A stretch of DNA of 33,373 nucleotides from Deltaproteobacteria bacterium (GCA_029262355.1 JAJCZO010000205.1:1-33373), one strand, 5' to 3'; counted from the first letter of the stretch, positions 21,530 to 30,967 are shown. Notes: generated by a model not told the origin, from the sequence alone. Program-made: numbers and translations.

Positions 21530-23179
21530 ATGGGACAGCTTCACGGAGGACAAATCGTCGCCCGCGCGCTCGCGAATGAAGGTGTGAAGTTCGTCTTCAC
21601 CCTTTGTGGCGGTCACGTGATGTCGATCTACGATGGGTGCATCGACAATGGCATCGGCGTGATCGACACGCGACACGAGCAGACGGCGGCGCATGCCGCC
21701 GATGGGTGGGGGCGGGTGACCGGGGAGCCCGGAGTCGCAATCGTCACTGCCGGCCCGGGGCTCACGGACGCGGTCACGGGAGTGGCGACCGCCCAGCGCG
21801 CCAAGGCACCGATGGTCATCATCGGGGGGCAGGCGCCGCGGGGCTACCAGGACATGGGCGGTCTCCAGGACATGAACCACGTGGAGCTCATGCGCCCGAT
21901 CACGAAGTGGTCCGTAGCGGTCCCCGACTCGGCTCGACTCGGGGAATATGTCTCGACGGCATTTCGCATCGCCACCACGAACGTACCGGGCCCCGTGTTC
22001 CTCGAGATGCCTCTCGACTTCCTGTTCGACAGTGTCGAGGAGGAGAACTGTGTCTTCCCGACTCAGTACCGTACGAAGGCGGGCCTTGCGGGTGATCCCG
22101 ACTACATCGAGTCGGCGGTGGACCTACTGCGGCGCGCGGAGCGCCCCGTGTGTCTCGTCGGCAGCCAGTACTGGTGGTCGCGACGCCGGGACGCCTATCT
22201 GCCTTTCCTCGAAACCTTTGACATGCCGGTCTTCGTCAATGGGATGGCCCGCGGTTCGATCCCGCCCGAGCATCCCTCGTGGATGACGCTGGCCCGCAAG
22301 GAGGCCCTGCGCCGGGCCGACGTGGTCATGATTTTCGGCACGCCGCTCGACTTTCGATTGGGGTACGGCAAGGCGACGCACATTGCAGAAGACGCCAAGC
22401 TGATTCAGGTCGACCTCGACGGCAGCGAGATTGGTCGAAATCGCGCGATCGAGGTCGGAATCGTCGGCGACACCGGCATGGTCATGGAGCAACTCACCGC
22501 CGTCGCGAAGAAGAGCGGCTTTCAGTCGGGCCTTTACGCGTCGTGGACCGACGAGATTCGCGGAATCGACCGACAGAAACGCGCGGCCACGGAGTCCGAG
22601 ATGCGCTCGGATGCGGTGCCCGTGAACCCGGTTCGCGCGTGTTCCGAGATCGACGGCGTGCTCGACGAGGATACCATCGTCATTGGGGATGGCGGCGACT
22701 TCGTCGGCACCGCCGCCAATGTGCTCAAGATTCGCAGACCGGGGCATTGGCTGGATGCTGGCCCGCTCGGAACGCTAGGCGCGGGGCCAGGATTCGCGAT
22801 GGCCGCCAAGCTGGCAAAGCCCGAGAGCAACGTGATCATCGTGTATGGTGACGGCTCGTTCGGGCTCAATGGATTCGAATTCGAGGCGATGGCACGACAG
22901 AAGATCAACGTCGTCGGGGTGATCGGGAACGATGCGGCCTGGCAGCAGATCCGGCGCGGGCAGGTACAGATCTATGGTCCAGACCGTTCGGTCGCGTGCT
23001 CCCTCGACTACACGCGGTACGACCGGGTGGCAGAGGCGCTGGGATGCCATGGCGAGTACGTCGAGCGCCCCGACGATGTCCGACCGGCCTTGGAGCGCGC
23101 ACTTGGAGCCGGACGTCCCGCAATCGTGAACATCAAGATCGGCAGCAGTGACTTCCGCAAGGATGCAATCTCGGTCTGA
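21530..23179 (+). CDS. ThDP-dependent enzyme, acetolactate synthase/2-hydroxyacyl-CoA lyase-like
   Basis: A 549-residue three-domain ThDP enzyme. The activating glutamate is E50 in T-R-H-E-Q-T-A-A-H; the middle domain follows; the ThDP/Mg site is Y-G-D-G-S-F-G-L-N...G-N-D near residue 440-470. This is the architecture of acetohydroxyacid synthase, oxalyl-CoA decarboxylase and 2-hydroxyacyl-CoA lyase. The G-N-D-A-A-W-Q-Q-I-R-R-G-Q segment and the absence of a linked small subunit favour a lyase-type member over biosynthetic IlvB; this is inference. An alternative GTG start at 21509 lies too close to the -10 to be used. The gene is followed, after 3 bp, by a CinA/MoaB-like gene. Confidence 0.75.
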   Translation: MGQLHGGQIVARALANEGVKFVFTLCGGHVMSIYDGCIDNGIGVIDTRHEQTAAHAADGWGRVTGEPGVAIVTAGPGLTDAVTGVATAQRAKAPMVIIGGQAPRGYQDMGGLQDMNHVELMRPITKWSVAVPDSARLGEYVSTAFRIATTNVPGPVFLEMPLDFLFDSVEEENCVFPTQYRTKAGLAGDPDYIESAVDLLRRAERPVCLVGSQYWWSRRRDAYLPFLETFDMPVFVNGMARGSIPPEHPSWMTLARKEALRRADVVMIFGTPLDFRLGYGKATHIAEDAKLIQVDLDGSEIGRNRAIEVGIVGDTGMVMEQLTAVAKKSGFQSGLYASWTDEIRGIDRQKRAATESEMRSDAVPVNPVRACSEIDGVLDEDTIVIGDGGDFVGTAANVLKIRRPGHWLDAGPLGTLGAGPGFAMAAKLAKPESNVIIVYGDGSFGLNGFEFEAMARQKINVVGVIGNDAAWQQIRRGQVQIYGPDRSVACSLDYTRYDRVAEALGCHGEYVERPDDVRPALERALGAGRPAIVNIKIGSSDFRKDAISV

Positions 23180-23182
23180 GAC

Positions 23183-23914
23183 ATGGCGGAACGTACGGCA
23201 GGCATCCTCGTCATCGGAAACGAGATTCTCTCTGGGAAGGTGACGGATGAGAACTCACCCTTCATCGCCCGCGGCCTACGGGAGGTCGGGGTCGAGCTTT
23301 GCCGGATCGTCACGATCCCCGATGAGGTCGATGTCATCGCGAAAGAGGTGCGCACCTTCCACCAGAGCTACGATGTCGTGTTTACGTCGGGTGGCGTAGG
23401 CCCGACGCACGACGACGTCACGATGGAGGGCATCGCGGCCGGACTCGACCGCAAGGTGATCGTGCATCCAGAGCTGGAGAAGGGCATCCGTACCTTCATC
23501 AAGGGCGAGGTGAACGCGGCCCAGCTGAAGATGGCCGAGGTCCCCGAGGGTGCGGTGTTGATCCAGGACGACAACATGGGCTTTCCGACCATCCAGATCG
23601 AGAACATCTACATCCTGCCGGGCATCCCCGAGATCTTGCGCAAGAAGTTCGACGCGTTGCGAGAGCGCTTCCAGGAAGCGCCCTATCACTTGAGGGTGAT
23701 CTATACGTGCTGGAATGAGAGCGCGATCGCGGGCTCGTTGAACCAAACGATGACTGAGTTCCCCGATTTGTTGCTGGGGAGCTATCCGAAAATCGGTCAC
23801 CCGGAATATCGCGTGAAGTTGACGATCGAGTCGAAGGACGAGGACTACGCGCAGCGAGCGTTTGATCGGCTGCTGACGCTTCTGACGGCGGAGGCGATCG
23901 TCCGGACCGAGTGA
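23183..23914 (+). CDS. CinA N-terminal/MoaB-fold (molybdopterin-binding domain) protein
   Basis: A 243-residue protein. The N-terminal about 165 residues match the COG1058 domain of CinA and of FAD-synthase-like proteins: I-L-V-I-G-N-E-I-L-S-G-K-V-T-D-E-N, D-V-V-F-T-S-G-G-V-G-P-T-H-D-D-V-T and the I-Y-I-L-P-G-I-P-E segment. The C-terminal part is a small alpha/beta region and not the CinA deamidase domain. The domain binds molybdopterin or has nucleotide pyrophosphatase activity in relatives; the function here is unknown. The ATG lies 3 bp after the ThDP enzyme stop, so the two genes form one operon. Confidence 0.85.
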   Translation: MAERTAGILVIGNEILSGKVTDENSPFIARGLREVGVELCRIVTIPDEVDVIAKEVRTFHQSYDVVFTSGGVGPTHDDVTMEGIAAGLDRKVIVHPELEKGIRTFIKGEVNAAQLKMAEVPEGAVLIQDDNMGFPTIQIENIYILPGIPEILRKKFDALRERFQEAPYHLRVIYTCWNESAIAGSLNQTMTEFPDLLLGSYPKIGHPEYRVKLTIESKDEDYAQRAFDRLLTLLTAEAIVRTE

Positions 23915-23995
23915 CGGAGGCCGCGCCGCCGGGTGGGCGCGTGCGTGCGAGAGTGGAGGTGTATGGTGGGTGGTGTGAGGTGGAGAGGTCTTCGG

Positions 23996-24394
23996 ATGTG
24001 GCGCCTTGTCTGCGTCGTGGTGGTCAGCCTGGCGTTCCTCGAGGGAGCGGCACCGGCCCACGCGGACTTGCAAAAGGCGGGCGCGAGCGCCGATGACGGT
24101 TCGTTCTGGAAGGATGCGGGTGTGGGTGCAGGGGCCGCCTTGACGAACGTGCTCTACATCCCGACCAAGCTCGTCTACGCCGCGGTCGGCAGCTTGGTCG
24201 GCGGCCTCGCGTACGTCGTCACCCTCGGGAGCACGGAGACCGCCAACGCGATCTGGGAGCCCACGCTCGGGGGAACGTACGTCTTAACGCCTCGGATGCT
24301 GACTGGCGAGCAGAAGCTTCATTTCAACGGTCAGCCGCCTGTGCCCGCTGAGGATCCGAGCTTCAAGGAGTCTGACGCCGAGTGGGCGGAGTGA
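23996..24394 (+). CDS. Small exported or membrane protein of unknown function
   Basis: A 132-residue protein. Residues 1-23 form a signal peptide (M-W-R-L-V-C-V-V-V-V-S-L-A-F-L, then A-P-A-H-A). A hydrophobic stretch T-K-L-V-Y-A-A-V-G-S-L-V-G-G-L-A-Y-V-V-T-L-G (about residues 58-80) is probably one membrane helix with glycine zipper spacing. The C-terminal 40 residues are hydrophilic (T-P-x-M-L-T-G-E-Q-K-L-H-F-N-G). I do not recognise a family with a known role. The ATG at 23996 follows GGAGAGG; an earlier in-frame ATG at 23933 would put a basic leader before the signal peptide. The stop is 27 bp before the engB start. Confidence 0.7.
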   Translation: MWRLVCVVVVSLAFLEGAAPAHADLQKAGASADDGSFWKDAGVGAGAALTNVLYIPTKLVYAAVGSLVGGLAYVVTLGSTETANAIWEPTLGGTYVLTPRMLTGEQKLHFNGQPPVPAEDPSFKESDAEWAE

Positions 24395-24421
24395 TGTGCC
24401 TGCGCGGAGCTCGCGGAGCGC

Positions 24422-25009
24422 GTGACTAGACGCCGCGAGCGAGCGCCGTGGCATTTCGCGGGCGCCGTCAGCGCAGGCGGGGTGCCTCCGCTTCTGGAGT
24501 TTCCTGAGATCGCGTTTGGGGGGCGTTCGAACGTCGGCAAGTCGAGCCTCATCAATCAGATCACGCGCACGAAAGGGCTGGCCCGAACCAGCCGCACGCC
24601 GGGCCGAACGCAGCAGATCAACTTCTTCTTGGGGCTCGAGGAGATCGTGTTCGCCGACCTTCCGGGGTACGGCTGGGCGCGCGCGCCCGCACAAGTCCGG
24701 GAGGCTTGGCGGCCGTTGGTCGAGGGCTACCTTCTCGCTCGTGACACGCTGCGGGGGGTGGTCGTGATCATCGACTCTCGCCGGGGCGTGGGCGAGATGG
24801 ACCGCCAGCTTCTGGACTTTCTGGAAGAGAACGAGATCGAGGTCGTTCCCGTCCTGAGCAAGATCGACAAGCTCAAGCAGGGGGAGCGTGTCCGGCTGGT
24901 ACGGGCTGCCAAGAAGGAGTTGAGCGAGGTGATCCCCTTCTCGGCCGTGACGGGGGAGGGGGAGCGCGAGCTGTGGCGTCGATTGACGGATCTCGCGCGG
25001 CTCCGTTAG
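24422..25009 (+). CDS. engB: GTP-binding protein EngB/YsxC
   Basis: A 195-residue Era/TrmE-type GTPase needed for maturation of the large ribosomal subunit. Visible motifs are G1 G-G-R-S-N-V-G-K-S-S, the G2 region R-T-P-G-R-T-Q, G3 D-L-P-G-Y-G, G4 S-K-I-D-K (normally T-K-x-D) and G5 F-S-A-V-T-G. The length is normal. The start is GTG at 24422, chosen for the GGAG upstream and because an N-terminal F-A-G motif, which forms part of the family's N-terminal region, follows. The next gene, murI, starts 11 bp after the stop, but a promoter appears to lie inside the end of this gene. Confidence 0.93.
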   Translation: MTRRRERAPWHFAGAVSAGGVPPLLEFPEIAFGGRSNVGKSSLINQITRTKGLARTSRTPGRTQQINFFLGLEEIVFADLPGYGWARAPAQVREAWRPLVEGYLLARDTLRGVVVIIDSRRGVGEMDRQLLDFLEENEIEVVPVLSKIDKLKQGERVRLVRAAKKELSEVIPFSAVTGEGERELWRRLTDLARLR

Positions 25010-25012
25010 CGT
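24983..25012 (+). promoter_or_regulatory. Candidate promoter of murI, leaderless
   Basis: TTGACG (24983-24988; 5 of 6), 18 bp, TAGCGT (25007-25012; TAnnnT). The ATG at 25021 is 8 nt further on, without a Shine-Dalgarno. The -35 lies within the last codons of engB. This is the same geometry as at dusB and ecm. Confidence 0.4.
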
Positions 25013-25020
25013 TGCCCGCG

Positions 25021-25896
25021 ATGGCCAAGTTGGAGCGCGCGCCGGCGCGGCGGAAGAAGACTGGAGCGAAGCCGGCCGCCACGACGCGACGACCTCGGGC
25101 GGACCAGGCGATCGGCGTGTTCGACTCGGGGGTTGGCGGCTTGACCGTCCTGCAGGCCCTGTCGCGGCGGATGCCGCGCGAAAACCTCATCTACTTGGGC
25201 GACACGGCCCGCGTTCCGTACGGGCCCAAGTCAGGCGAGACCATCACGGGCTATGCAATCGAGACGGCCGATTTCTTCGTCGAGCGCGGGGTGAAGTTGA
25301 TGGTCGTGGCATGCAACACGACGACGGCCCTTGCACTCGACCTGCTTCGCCGGAGGTATTCGATCCCCGTGATCGGCGTAGTCGAACCCGGGGCGCGGGC
25401 GGCGTTGAAGGCCACCCGCAATCGCCGAGTCGGCGTGATCGGCACTGAGGCGACCGTTGGGAGTGGGGCCTATGCGCAGCATCTGCGAGCGCTCGAGCCC
25501 GACGTCGAGATCTTTACGCGGGCGTGTCCGCTCTTCGTGCCGCTTGCCGAGGAGGGTTGGACCGCGAACGACGTTGCCCGCCGAACGGTGTCGACGTATC
25601 TGGCGAGCCTGAAGAAGAGCGGCATCGACACGCTGATCCTCGGGTGCACCCACTATCCGCTCCTGGCCAAGGCGATCGGCGACTACATGGGGCCGAATGT
25701 GCGCCTTGTCGATTCGGCGGAAGAAACCGCCCGCGAAGTGAAACGGGTTCTCTCGGCAAAGACTCTGGCTCGAAAGGCCGGCAAGGGTTCGGCCAGCTTC
25801 TTCGTCACCGACCTCGCAGACCGCTTCACTCGTATCGGCGAACGCTTCTACGGCTCGAGCGTCTCCTCGGCGGTGCGGGTCGTGCTTCGCGACTGA
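25021..25896 (+). CDS. murI: Glutamate racemase
   Basis: A 291-residue cofactor-independent racemase that makes D-glutamate for peptidoglycan. The two catalytic cysteines are C98 in V-A-C-N-T-T-T and C209 in L-G-C-T-H-Y-P-L-L; the N-terminal core starts F-D-S-G-V-G-G-L-T-V, and Y-L-G-D-T-A-R-V-P-Y-G is intact. About 25 basic residues rich in K, R and A precede the core, an extension not seen in most MurI proteins. An earlier in-frame start at 24973 lies inside engB. The reading frame is complete and the gene is followed after 4 bp by the glycosyltransferase gene. Confidence 0.93.
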   Translation: MAKLERAPARRKKTGAKPAATTRRPRADQAIGVFDSGVGGLTVLQALSRRMPRENLIYLGDTARVPYGPKSGETITGYAIETADFFVERGVKLMVVACNTTTALALDLLRRRYSIPVIGVVEPGARAALKATRNRRVGVIGTEATVGSGAYAQHLRALEPDVEIFTRACPLFVPLAEEGWTANDVARRTVSTYLASLKKSGIDTLILGCTHYPLLAKAIGDYMGPNVRLVDSAEETAREVKRVLSAKTLARKAGKGSASFFVTDLADRFTRIGERFYGSSVSSAVRVVLRD

Positions 25897-25900
25897 GACC

Positions 25901-27685
25901 ATGGGAGGCCCGAGTCGCGCGATCGGGCTGGCCCTGTTCCTGGGCACCCTTGCCGTTTTCTGGCCGCTCGGGAACGCGGGCTTCGTCAACTACGACGACC
26001 CGGGGTACGTCTACGAAAACCCCCACGTCTCGGCCGGGCTGACCGTCGACGGCATGGGATGGGCGTGGACGACGTTCCACAAGGCGAACTTCCACCCGCT
26101 GACCTGGCTCTCCCACATGACCGACGTGGAGCTCCTGGGGATGGACCCCGGTCGTCACCACATGGTGAACGTCCTGCTCCACGCGCTGAGCACGCTTCTC
26201 TTGTTCGCTTTCCTGCAGCGCAGCACGGGTGCACCGTGGCCGAGCGCGTTCGCCGCAGCGCTCTTCGCAATCCATCCATTGCACGTGGAGTCCGTGGCCT
26301 GGATTTCCGAGCGCAAGGACGTGCTCTCGACCCTGTTTTGGCTGCTCGCGCTGCACGGGTACCTGTCATGGGCTCGCTTCGGCGGCGGGCTGCGGTACTT
26401 TGGCATCTTGCTGCTGCTCGCGGCGGGACTGGCGTCCAAGCCGGTCGTCGTGACCCTGCCTTGCGTCTTTCTCTTGATGGATGTCTGGCCGCTCTGTCGT
26501 ACGCCTTGGGTGCCGCGCGGCGCCGGGGCTGCCGGGCGCGCAGAAAGCCCCACGCGTTTGATCGTCGAGAAGCTGCCGATGTTCGCCTTGGTTGCGACGG
26601 CGAGTGCGTTGACGCTTCAGGCGCAGACGGTGGGCGGTGCGGTCGTCGGTACTCCTACGCTGCCGATGGGTGCGCGAATCGCGAACGTGGCGATCGCCTA
26701 CGGCTGGTACCTCGAGAAGATGTTCTGGCCGGCAGGCCTGGCGGTATTCTACCCGCACCCTTATCTCGGCTCGGGCGTGCCCCCGGGGGTCGATGCTTGG
26801 CTGGGCCCCTTGGTGATGCTGGTGGCGCTGACCTGTCTGGGGGTCTGGCAGTTCGTCCGTCGTCCGTACATCTTGATCGGATGGCTCTGGTTTCTCGGAA
26901 CACTCGTTCCGATGATCGGGCTGGTCCAGGTGGGCGCCCAAGCCACGGCCGACCGGTACTCGTACGTTTCGTTGATCGGACCGTTCATCGTCATTGCGTG
27001 GCTGGGGGCGGAGGTCGCGGCAGGCGGGCGGTGGCGGCGGGCGGTGGTGGGCGCCATTGCCGTCTCGTCCCTTCTGGCGTGCATCGTGCTGACGCGGGCT
27101 CAGCTGCCGTACTGGGCGACCGCGGAGGCGCTGGCGGAGCGATCCGTCGCCGTGACGGACGACAATTTCGTGATGCACTTCAATCTGGCGCTCGCCCTGC
27201 AGAGGAAGGGCGACCTTCTCGGGGCTCGGGGACACTACGAGCGCGCGATCGCGCTGGAGCCCTCGCGTGGCGCGTTTCACGGCAACCTGGGGACCGTTCT
27301 GGCGGCCCTGGGCGAGCCCGAGGCCGCGGTGGGCGCCTACGAAACGGCGATGACGCTCGACCCCGACCAGCCCGGCCACCTGAACAACCTCGCTTGGCTG
27401 CTTGCGACGTATCCTGACCCGGGGATTCGCGATGGGCGTCGAGCCGTCAGACTCGCGGGGCGGGCCGTCAAGGAGACGGAGGGGCGCGACGCCGAGGCGC
27501 TCGACACGCTCGCGGCCGGCCAGGCGGAAGCTGGGAATTTCGGGGCGGCTGTCCGGACGGCGGAGTGGGCCGCCCGCCTTGCGCGTGAGGCCGGCGAACC
27601 GGGCGTGGCCGACCGGATTGCGGCCCGGGGGCGGGGTTACGCGGCACGCCGCGCACATCGTGAGCCCCGGGTGCCCGCGCCCTGA
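25901..27685 (+). CDS. TMTC-like membrane glycosyltransferase with C-terminal TPRs
   Basis: A 594-residue polytopic membrane protein. The N-terminal helix is followed by [10 protein letters not shown] (acidic pair of GT-C transferases in the first lumenal loop), then [17 protein letters not shown] and [20 protein letters not shown]. These blocks characterise the bacterial relatives of TMTC O-mannosyltransferases. About ten helices are visible up to residue 405. Residues about 422-560 contain three or four tetratricopeptide repeats ([23 protein letters not shown]). I infer transfer of a sugar from a polyprenyl donor to a protein; donor and target are unknown. No Shine-Dalgarno is apparent; the ATG is 4 bp after murI. 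Confidence 0.82.
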   Translation: MGGPSRAIGLALFLGTLAVFWPLGNAGFVNYDDPGYVYENPHVSAGLTVDGMGWAWTTFHKANFHPLTWLSHMTDVELLGMDPGRHHMVNVLLHALSTLLLFAFLQRSTGAPWPSAFAAALFAIHPLHVESVAWISERKDVLSTLFWLLALHGYLSWARFGGGLRYFGILLLLAAGLASKPVVVTLPCVFLLMDVWPLCRTPWVPRGAGAAGRAESPTRLIVEKLPMFALVATASALTLQAQTVGGAVVGTPTLPMGARIANVAIAYGWYLEKMFWPAGLAVFYPHPYLGSGVPPGVDAWLGPLVMLVALTCLGVWQFVRRPYILIGWLWFLGTLVPMIGLVQVGAQATADRYSYVSLIGPFIVIAWLGAEVAAGGRWRRAVVGAIAVSSLLACIVLTRAQLPYWATAEALAERSVAVTDDNFVMHFNLALALQRKGDLLGARGHYERAIALEPSRGAFHGNLGTVLAALGEPEAAVGAYETAMTLDPDQPGHLNNLAWLLATYPDPGIRDGRRAVRLAGRAVKETEGRDAEALDTLAAGQAEAGNFGAAVRTAEWAARLAREAGEPGVADRIAARGRGYAARRAHREPRVPAP

Positions 27686-27770
27686 CGAGCGGTCTTTGCA
27701 GAGGCTCCGGGCTTCTGGTTACTCTGGTGGTTTCACGGGGCTTTTCGAACGACTGGGAGCGGATCAGAGA

Positions 27771-30446
27771 ATGCTGGGTGGACTCGTCAGGAAGGTCTTC
27801 GGGACTAAGAACGACCGAGAGCTCAAGAAGTTCTGGCCCCTCGTCGACGAGATCACAGCTCTCGAGCCGGAGATCGAGGCGCTCTCCGACGACGGTCTTC
27901 GGGCGCGTACCGGGGGCTTCAAGGAGCAGATCGACCAGGGTGCGGAGATCGAGGATCTCCTCGTACCGGCGTTCGCGGTCGCTCGTGAGGGCGCCAAGCG
28001 AGCGCTCGGGATGCGGCCGTTCGACGTGCAGCTCCTTGGCGGGATGGTCCTCCACAAGGGCCGCATTGCCGAGATGCGTACCGGTGAGGGCAAGACGCTG
28101 GTCGCGACTCTGCCGGTGTACCTGAACGCTCTGTCTGGGAAGGGCGTTCATCTCGTCACGGTGAACGACTATCTGGCGCAGCGCGACGCGGAGTGGATGG
28201 GTCGAATGTACAACTTTCTGGGGCTTTCCTGGGGAGTCGTCGTACACGGCATCGACGATCAGACCCGCAAGGCCGCGTATCGGGCAGACATCACCTACGG
28301 TCAGAACAACGAGTTCGGTTTCGACTATCTTCGCGACAACATGAAGTTCTCGCTCGAGGATTACGTCCAGCGAGACCTCAATTTCGCGATCGTAGATGAG
28401 GTCGACTCGATCCTGGTCGATGAGGCCCGCACGCCGCTGATCATTTCCGGGCCAGCCGATGATTCGACAGACAAGTACGGCGTGATCAACCAGATCGTTC
28501 CCAAGCTCAAGAAGGGACGGACCGTCGAGAAGGGGGAGGAGGAAGAGGGCGACTTCGCGATCGACGAGAAGATGAAGCAGGTGATTCTCACCGAGCAGGG
28601 TGTCGGCCGCGCGGAAGAACTGCTGAACATCGACAACCTCTACGACACGAGTCAGATCGACACTCTTCACCACCTCACGCAGTCTCTGCGCGCCCACTCC
28701 CTATTCCATTGCGACTCCGATTACGTCGTCAAGGACGGTGAGGTCATCATCGTCGATGAGTTTACCGGCCGGATGATGGAAGGGCGGCGTTGGTCCGACG
28801 GCCTGCACCAGGCGATCGAGGCGAAAGAGGGCGTTACGGTCGAACGTGAGAACCAAACGCTCGCGACGGTGACCTTCCAGAACTACTTCCGGATGTACGA
28901 CAAGTTGGCCGGCATGACCGGCACGGCCGACACCGAGGCCATCGAGTTCAAGAAGATTTACGACCTCGACGTCACAGTCGTTCCGACGCATCGCGACATG
29001 ATTCGCCTCGACCATCCGGACGTCGTCTACAAGACCGAGGCCGAGAAGTTCGAAGCCGTCATCGACGAGATCGAGGAGTGTAAGGAGAAGGGCCAACCGG
29101 TCCTCGTCGGCACCATTACGATCGACAAGTCTGAGCGGCTGTCGGCTCTGCTCAAGAAGCGGGGCGTGAAGCACCACGTTCTGAATGCGAAAGCACATGG
29201 CCGTGAGGCGGAGATCGTGGCGCAGGCGGGCCGTCTAGGGGCGGTGACGATCTCGACGAACATGGCCGGTCGCGGTACGGATATCGTCCTGGGCGGAAAT
29301 GCGGAAGCTCTGGCCGTGGCTCTGATCGGCCGACGTGATCCCGACGATCCGGAATTCAAAGAAGCGATCGCGAAGAACGCCGACACGTTCGCGGGAGAGC
29401 GCGGGAAGGTCCTCGAAGCGGGAGGCCTCCACATCGTCGGAACGGAGCGGCACGAGTCCCGGCGTATCGACAATCAGCTCCGCGGTCGGTCGGGCCGTCA
29501 GGGCGACCCCGGATCCTCGCGTTTCTTCTTGTCTCTCGAGGACGATCTGCTTCGCATCTTCGGCGCGGAGCGCATTCAGGGCCTGATGACTCGGCTCGGA
29601 ATGGAAGAGGGCGAGCCGATCGAGCACAAGATGCTCAGCCGGGCGATCCAGAACGCACAGACGAAGGTCGAAGGGCACAACTTCGACATTCGGAAGCACC
29701 TTCTCGAATACGACGACGTGATGAATAAGCAGCGCGAGGTGGTCTATCACCAGCGCCGCGAAGCTCTCGGCGGCGAGCATCTCCAAGCCGGAGCCGCGGA
29801 GATGATCGAAGAGGTTGCCCAGGCCGTGGTCGACGTGGTCGTCGACTTCGACGTCGTTGCGCCCGAATGGGACTGGGACGCCATCAGCAACGCGGTCTTT
29901 GAGCGCTTCGGGTTTCACTTCGACGTCCCCGAGGACGAGCGGCAAGACCTGCTCGCCGAGGGGCTGACGGAGCGGATCGTCGAGGCAGCGCAGGGGATTT
30001 ACGCCTCGCGCGAGGAAGAGTTCACACCAGACGTGATGCGGCACCTCGAGCGCGTCGTCCTGCTTCGGACCATCGATCAGCAGTGGAAGGACCATCTGCT
30101 GAGCATGGACCGTCTGAAAGAGGGTGTCGGACTGCGCGGTTACGGCCAGCAGAACCCTCTACAGGCCTACCAAAAAGAGGGCTTCGTACTCTTCGACGAC
30201 ATGATGGACCGCATTCATACGGAGGCGGTGCGCAGCCTCTTCACCGTGCAGGTGCGCCAGGAAGAGGACCTCGATCAACTCGAAGAGCAGGAGCGACGCT
30301 CGAAGCCCAGCATGACGATGTCTCACGGGGCGGTGACGTCAGCGCCAGCCGCCGCGACGGTCAAGCACGAGGGCGACAAAGTCGGACGGAACGATCCGTG
30401 CCCGTGCGGTAGTGGCAAGAAGTACAAGAAGTGCCACGGCTCCTGA
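27771..30446 (+). CDS. secA: Preprotein translocase ATPase SecA
   Basis: An 891-residue motor ATPase that drives proteins through SecYEG. Visible features are Walker A M-R-T-G-E-G-K-T (K108, the same number as in E. coli), the [17 protein letters not shown]-box, the preprotein cross-linking and scaffold domains, N-M-A-G-R-G-T-D and [10 protein letters not shown] of the second nucleotide-binding fold, and a C-terminal SEC-C zinc site (C877, C879, C888, H889) for SecB and ribosome binding. The ATG at 27771 gives the canonical N-terminus; in-frame extension upstream to 27402 overlaps the glycosyltransferase gene and is not credible. GGGAG stands about 12 bp before the ATG. The 85-bp gap after the glycosyltransferase may hold a promoter, but I found no convincing pair. 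Confidence 0.97.
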   Translation: MLGGLVRKVFGTKNDRELKKFWPLVDEITALEPEIEALSDDGLRARTGGFKEQIDQGAEIEDLLVPAFAVAREGAKRALGMRPFDVQLLGGMVLHKGRIAEMRTGEGKTLVATLPVYLNALSGKGVHLVTVNDYLAQRDAEWMGRMYNFLGLSWGVVVHGIDDQTRKAAYRADITYGQNNEFGFDYLRDNMKFSLEDYVQRDLNFAIVDEVDSILVDEARTPLIISGPADDSTDKYGVINQIVPKLKKGRTVEKGEEEEGDFAIDEKMKQVILTEQGVGRAEELLNIDNLYDTSQIDTLHHLTQSLRAHSLFHCDSDYVVKDGEVIIVDEFTGRMMEGRRWSDGLHQAIEAKEGVTVERENQTLATVTFQNYFRMYDKLAGMTGTADTEAIEFKKIYDLDVTVVPTHRDMIRLDHPDVVYKTEAEKFEAVIDEIEECKEKGQPVLVGTITIDKSERLSALLKKRGVKHHVLNAKAHGREAEIVAQAGRLGAVTISTNMAGRGTDIVLGGNAEALAVALIGRRDPDDPEFKEAIAKNADTFAGERGKVLEAGGLHIVGTERHESRRIDNQLRGRSGRQGDPGSSRFFLSLEDDLLRIFGAERIQGLMTRLGMEEGEPIEHKMLSRAIQNAQTKVEGHNFDIRKHLLEYDDVMNKQREVVYHQRREALGGEHLQAGAAEMIEEVAQAVVDVVVDFDVVAPEWDWDAISNAVFERFGFHFDVPEDERQDLLAEGLTERIVEAAQGIYASREEEFTPDVMRHLERVVLLRTIDQQWKDHLLSMDRLKEGVGLRGYGQQNPLQAYQKEGFVLFDDMMDRIHTEAVRSLFTVQVRQEEDLDQLEEQERRSKPSMTMSHGAVTSAPAAATVKHEGDKVGRNDPCPCGSGKKYKKCHGS

Positions 30447-30503
30447 GCGCGACCAGAGACCTGGTGGGCCGTTCGATCGGTCGTGAAGGCGCGCGATCGA
30501 TTC

Positions 30504-30535
30504 GGGCCGGCCCACCGAGGCGGGCCGGCCCAGTT
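30504..30535 (+). terminator. Terminator-like hairpin after secA
   Basis: Two copies of the self-complementary GGGCCGGCCC (30504-30513 and 30522-30531) can pair with each other around an 8-nt loop, giving a 10-bp all-GC stem followed by AGTTTC. The hairpin lies between the convergent secA and HU genes. The T run is short, so it is a weak intrinsic terminator or works both ways. Confidence 0.55.
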
Positions 30536-30557
30536 TCGATCCGAGAAAACGGCGGGC

Positions 30558-30842
30558 TTACTTCTTCACGCCGAGCACGGCATCCTTGAAGCTCTTGGAT
30601 ACCGTGAAACCGACCTTCTTCCGCGCCGGGATCTTGATGGCCTCGCCGGTCTGCGGGTTGCGCCCCATGCGCGCTTTCATCTTGCGAAGCCGAAGAATGC
30701 CGAGACCCGGAATCTTCACGGGCTCGCCCTTCTTCACGGACTTGTGCGCGACCTCGACGAGTGTCGTCAAGACGATGTCCGCCTGCTTCTTGGTGATGTC
30801 GGCCGATGCGGCCAGCTTGTCGAGAAACTCCGATTTCGTCAT
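30558..30842 (-). CDS. hup: HU-family DNA-binding protein
   Basis: A 94-residue histone-like protein. It starts M-T-K-S-E-F-L-D-K-L-A, has the dimerisation helices with V-L-T-T-L-V-E, the strand G-E-P-V-K-I-P-G-L-G-I-L, and the DNA-binding arm R-N-P-Q-T-G-E-A-I-K-I-P-A (HU/IHF signature G-R-N-P-Q-T-G). It bends and compacts DNA as a dimer; HU alpha, HU beta and IHF cannot be separated by eye. GAGGAGGGGG precedes the ATG at a good distance. A -35 TTGACA stands 78 bp upstream, and the terminator of the preceding minus-strand gene is just before it, so it is a monocistronic unit. Confidence 0.95.
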   Translation of the reverse strand: MTKSEFLDKLAASADITKKQADIVLTTLVEVAHKSVKKGEPVKIPGLGILRLRKMKARMGRNPQTGEAIKIPARKKVGFTVSKSFKDAVLGVKK

Positions 30843-30896
30843 TTGCCTATCCCCCTCCTCAAACAGGTGATTCCATTACTCCACTAAGGCGAACGC

Positions 30897-30925
30897 TTCC
30901 TACGAAAGCCCTGCCACGGTGTCAA
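30897..30925 (-). promoter_or_regulatory. Promoter of the HU gene
   Basis: On the minus strand a perfect TTGACA (30925-30920) is followed after 17 bp by TAGGAA (30902-30897). The predicted transcription start is near 30890, giving a leader of about 48 nt that includes GAGGAGGGGG. The terminator of the upstream gene ends only 14 bp before the -35. Confidence 0.65.
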
Positions 30926-30938
30926 GAAGGAGAGGGCC

Positions 30939-30967
30939 CGAAAAGTCGCTCTGGGAGCGACTTTTCG
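30939..30967 (-). terminator. Terminator of the DUF1499 gene
   Basis: A perfect 13-bp inverted repeat (30939-30951 and 30955-30967) with a TGG loop; the stem includes AAAAGTCGCTC and GAGCGACTTTT. On the minus strand it ends in CTTTTCG, just downstream of the DUF1499 stop (31015). The A/T-flanked symmetrical design means it could work in both directions. Confidence 0.75.

Noticed and set aside
27696..27724. TTGCAG-17-TTACTC as a secA promoter
   Set aside because: The -10 hexamer matches consensus at one position only; secA may be transcribed from upstream.
27402..27770. In-frame upstream extension of secA, suggesting fusion with the glycosyltransferase
   Set aside because: It overlaps the TPR end of the glycosyltransferase in another frame and adds Arg-rich sequence; SecA aligns normally from 27771.
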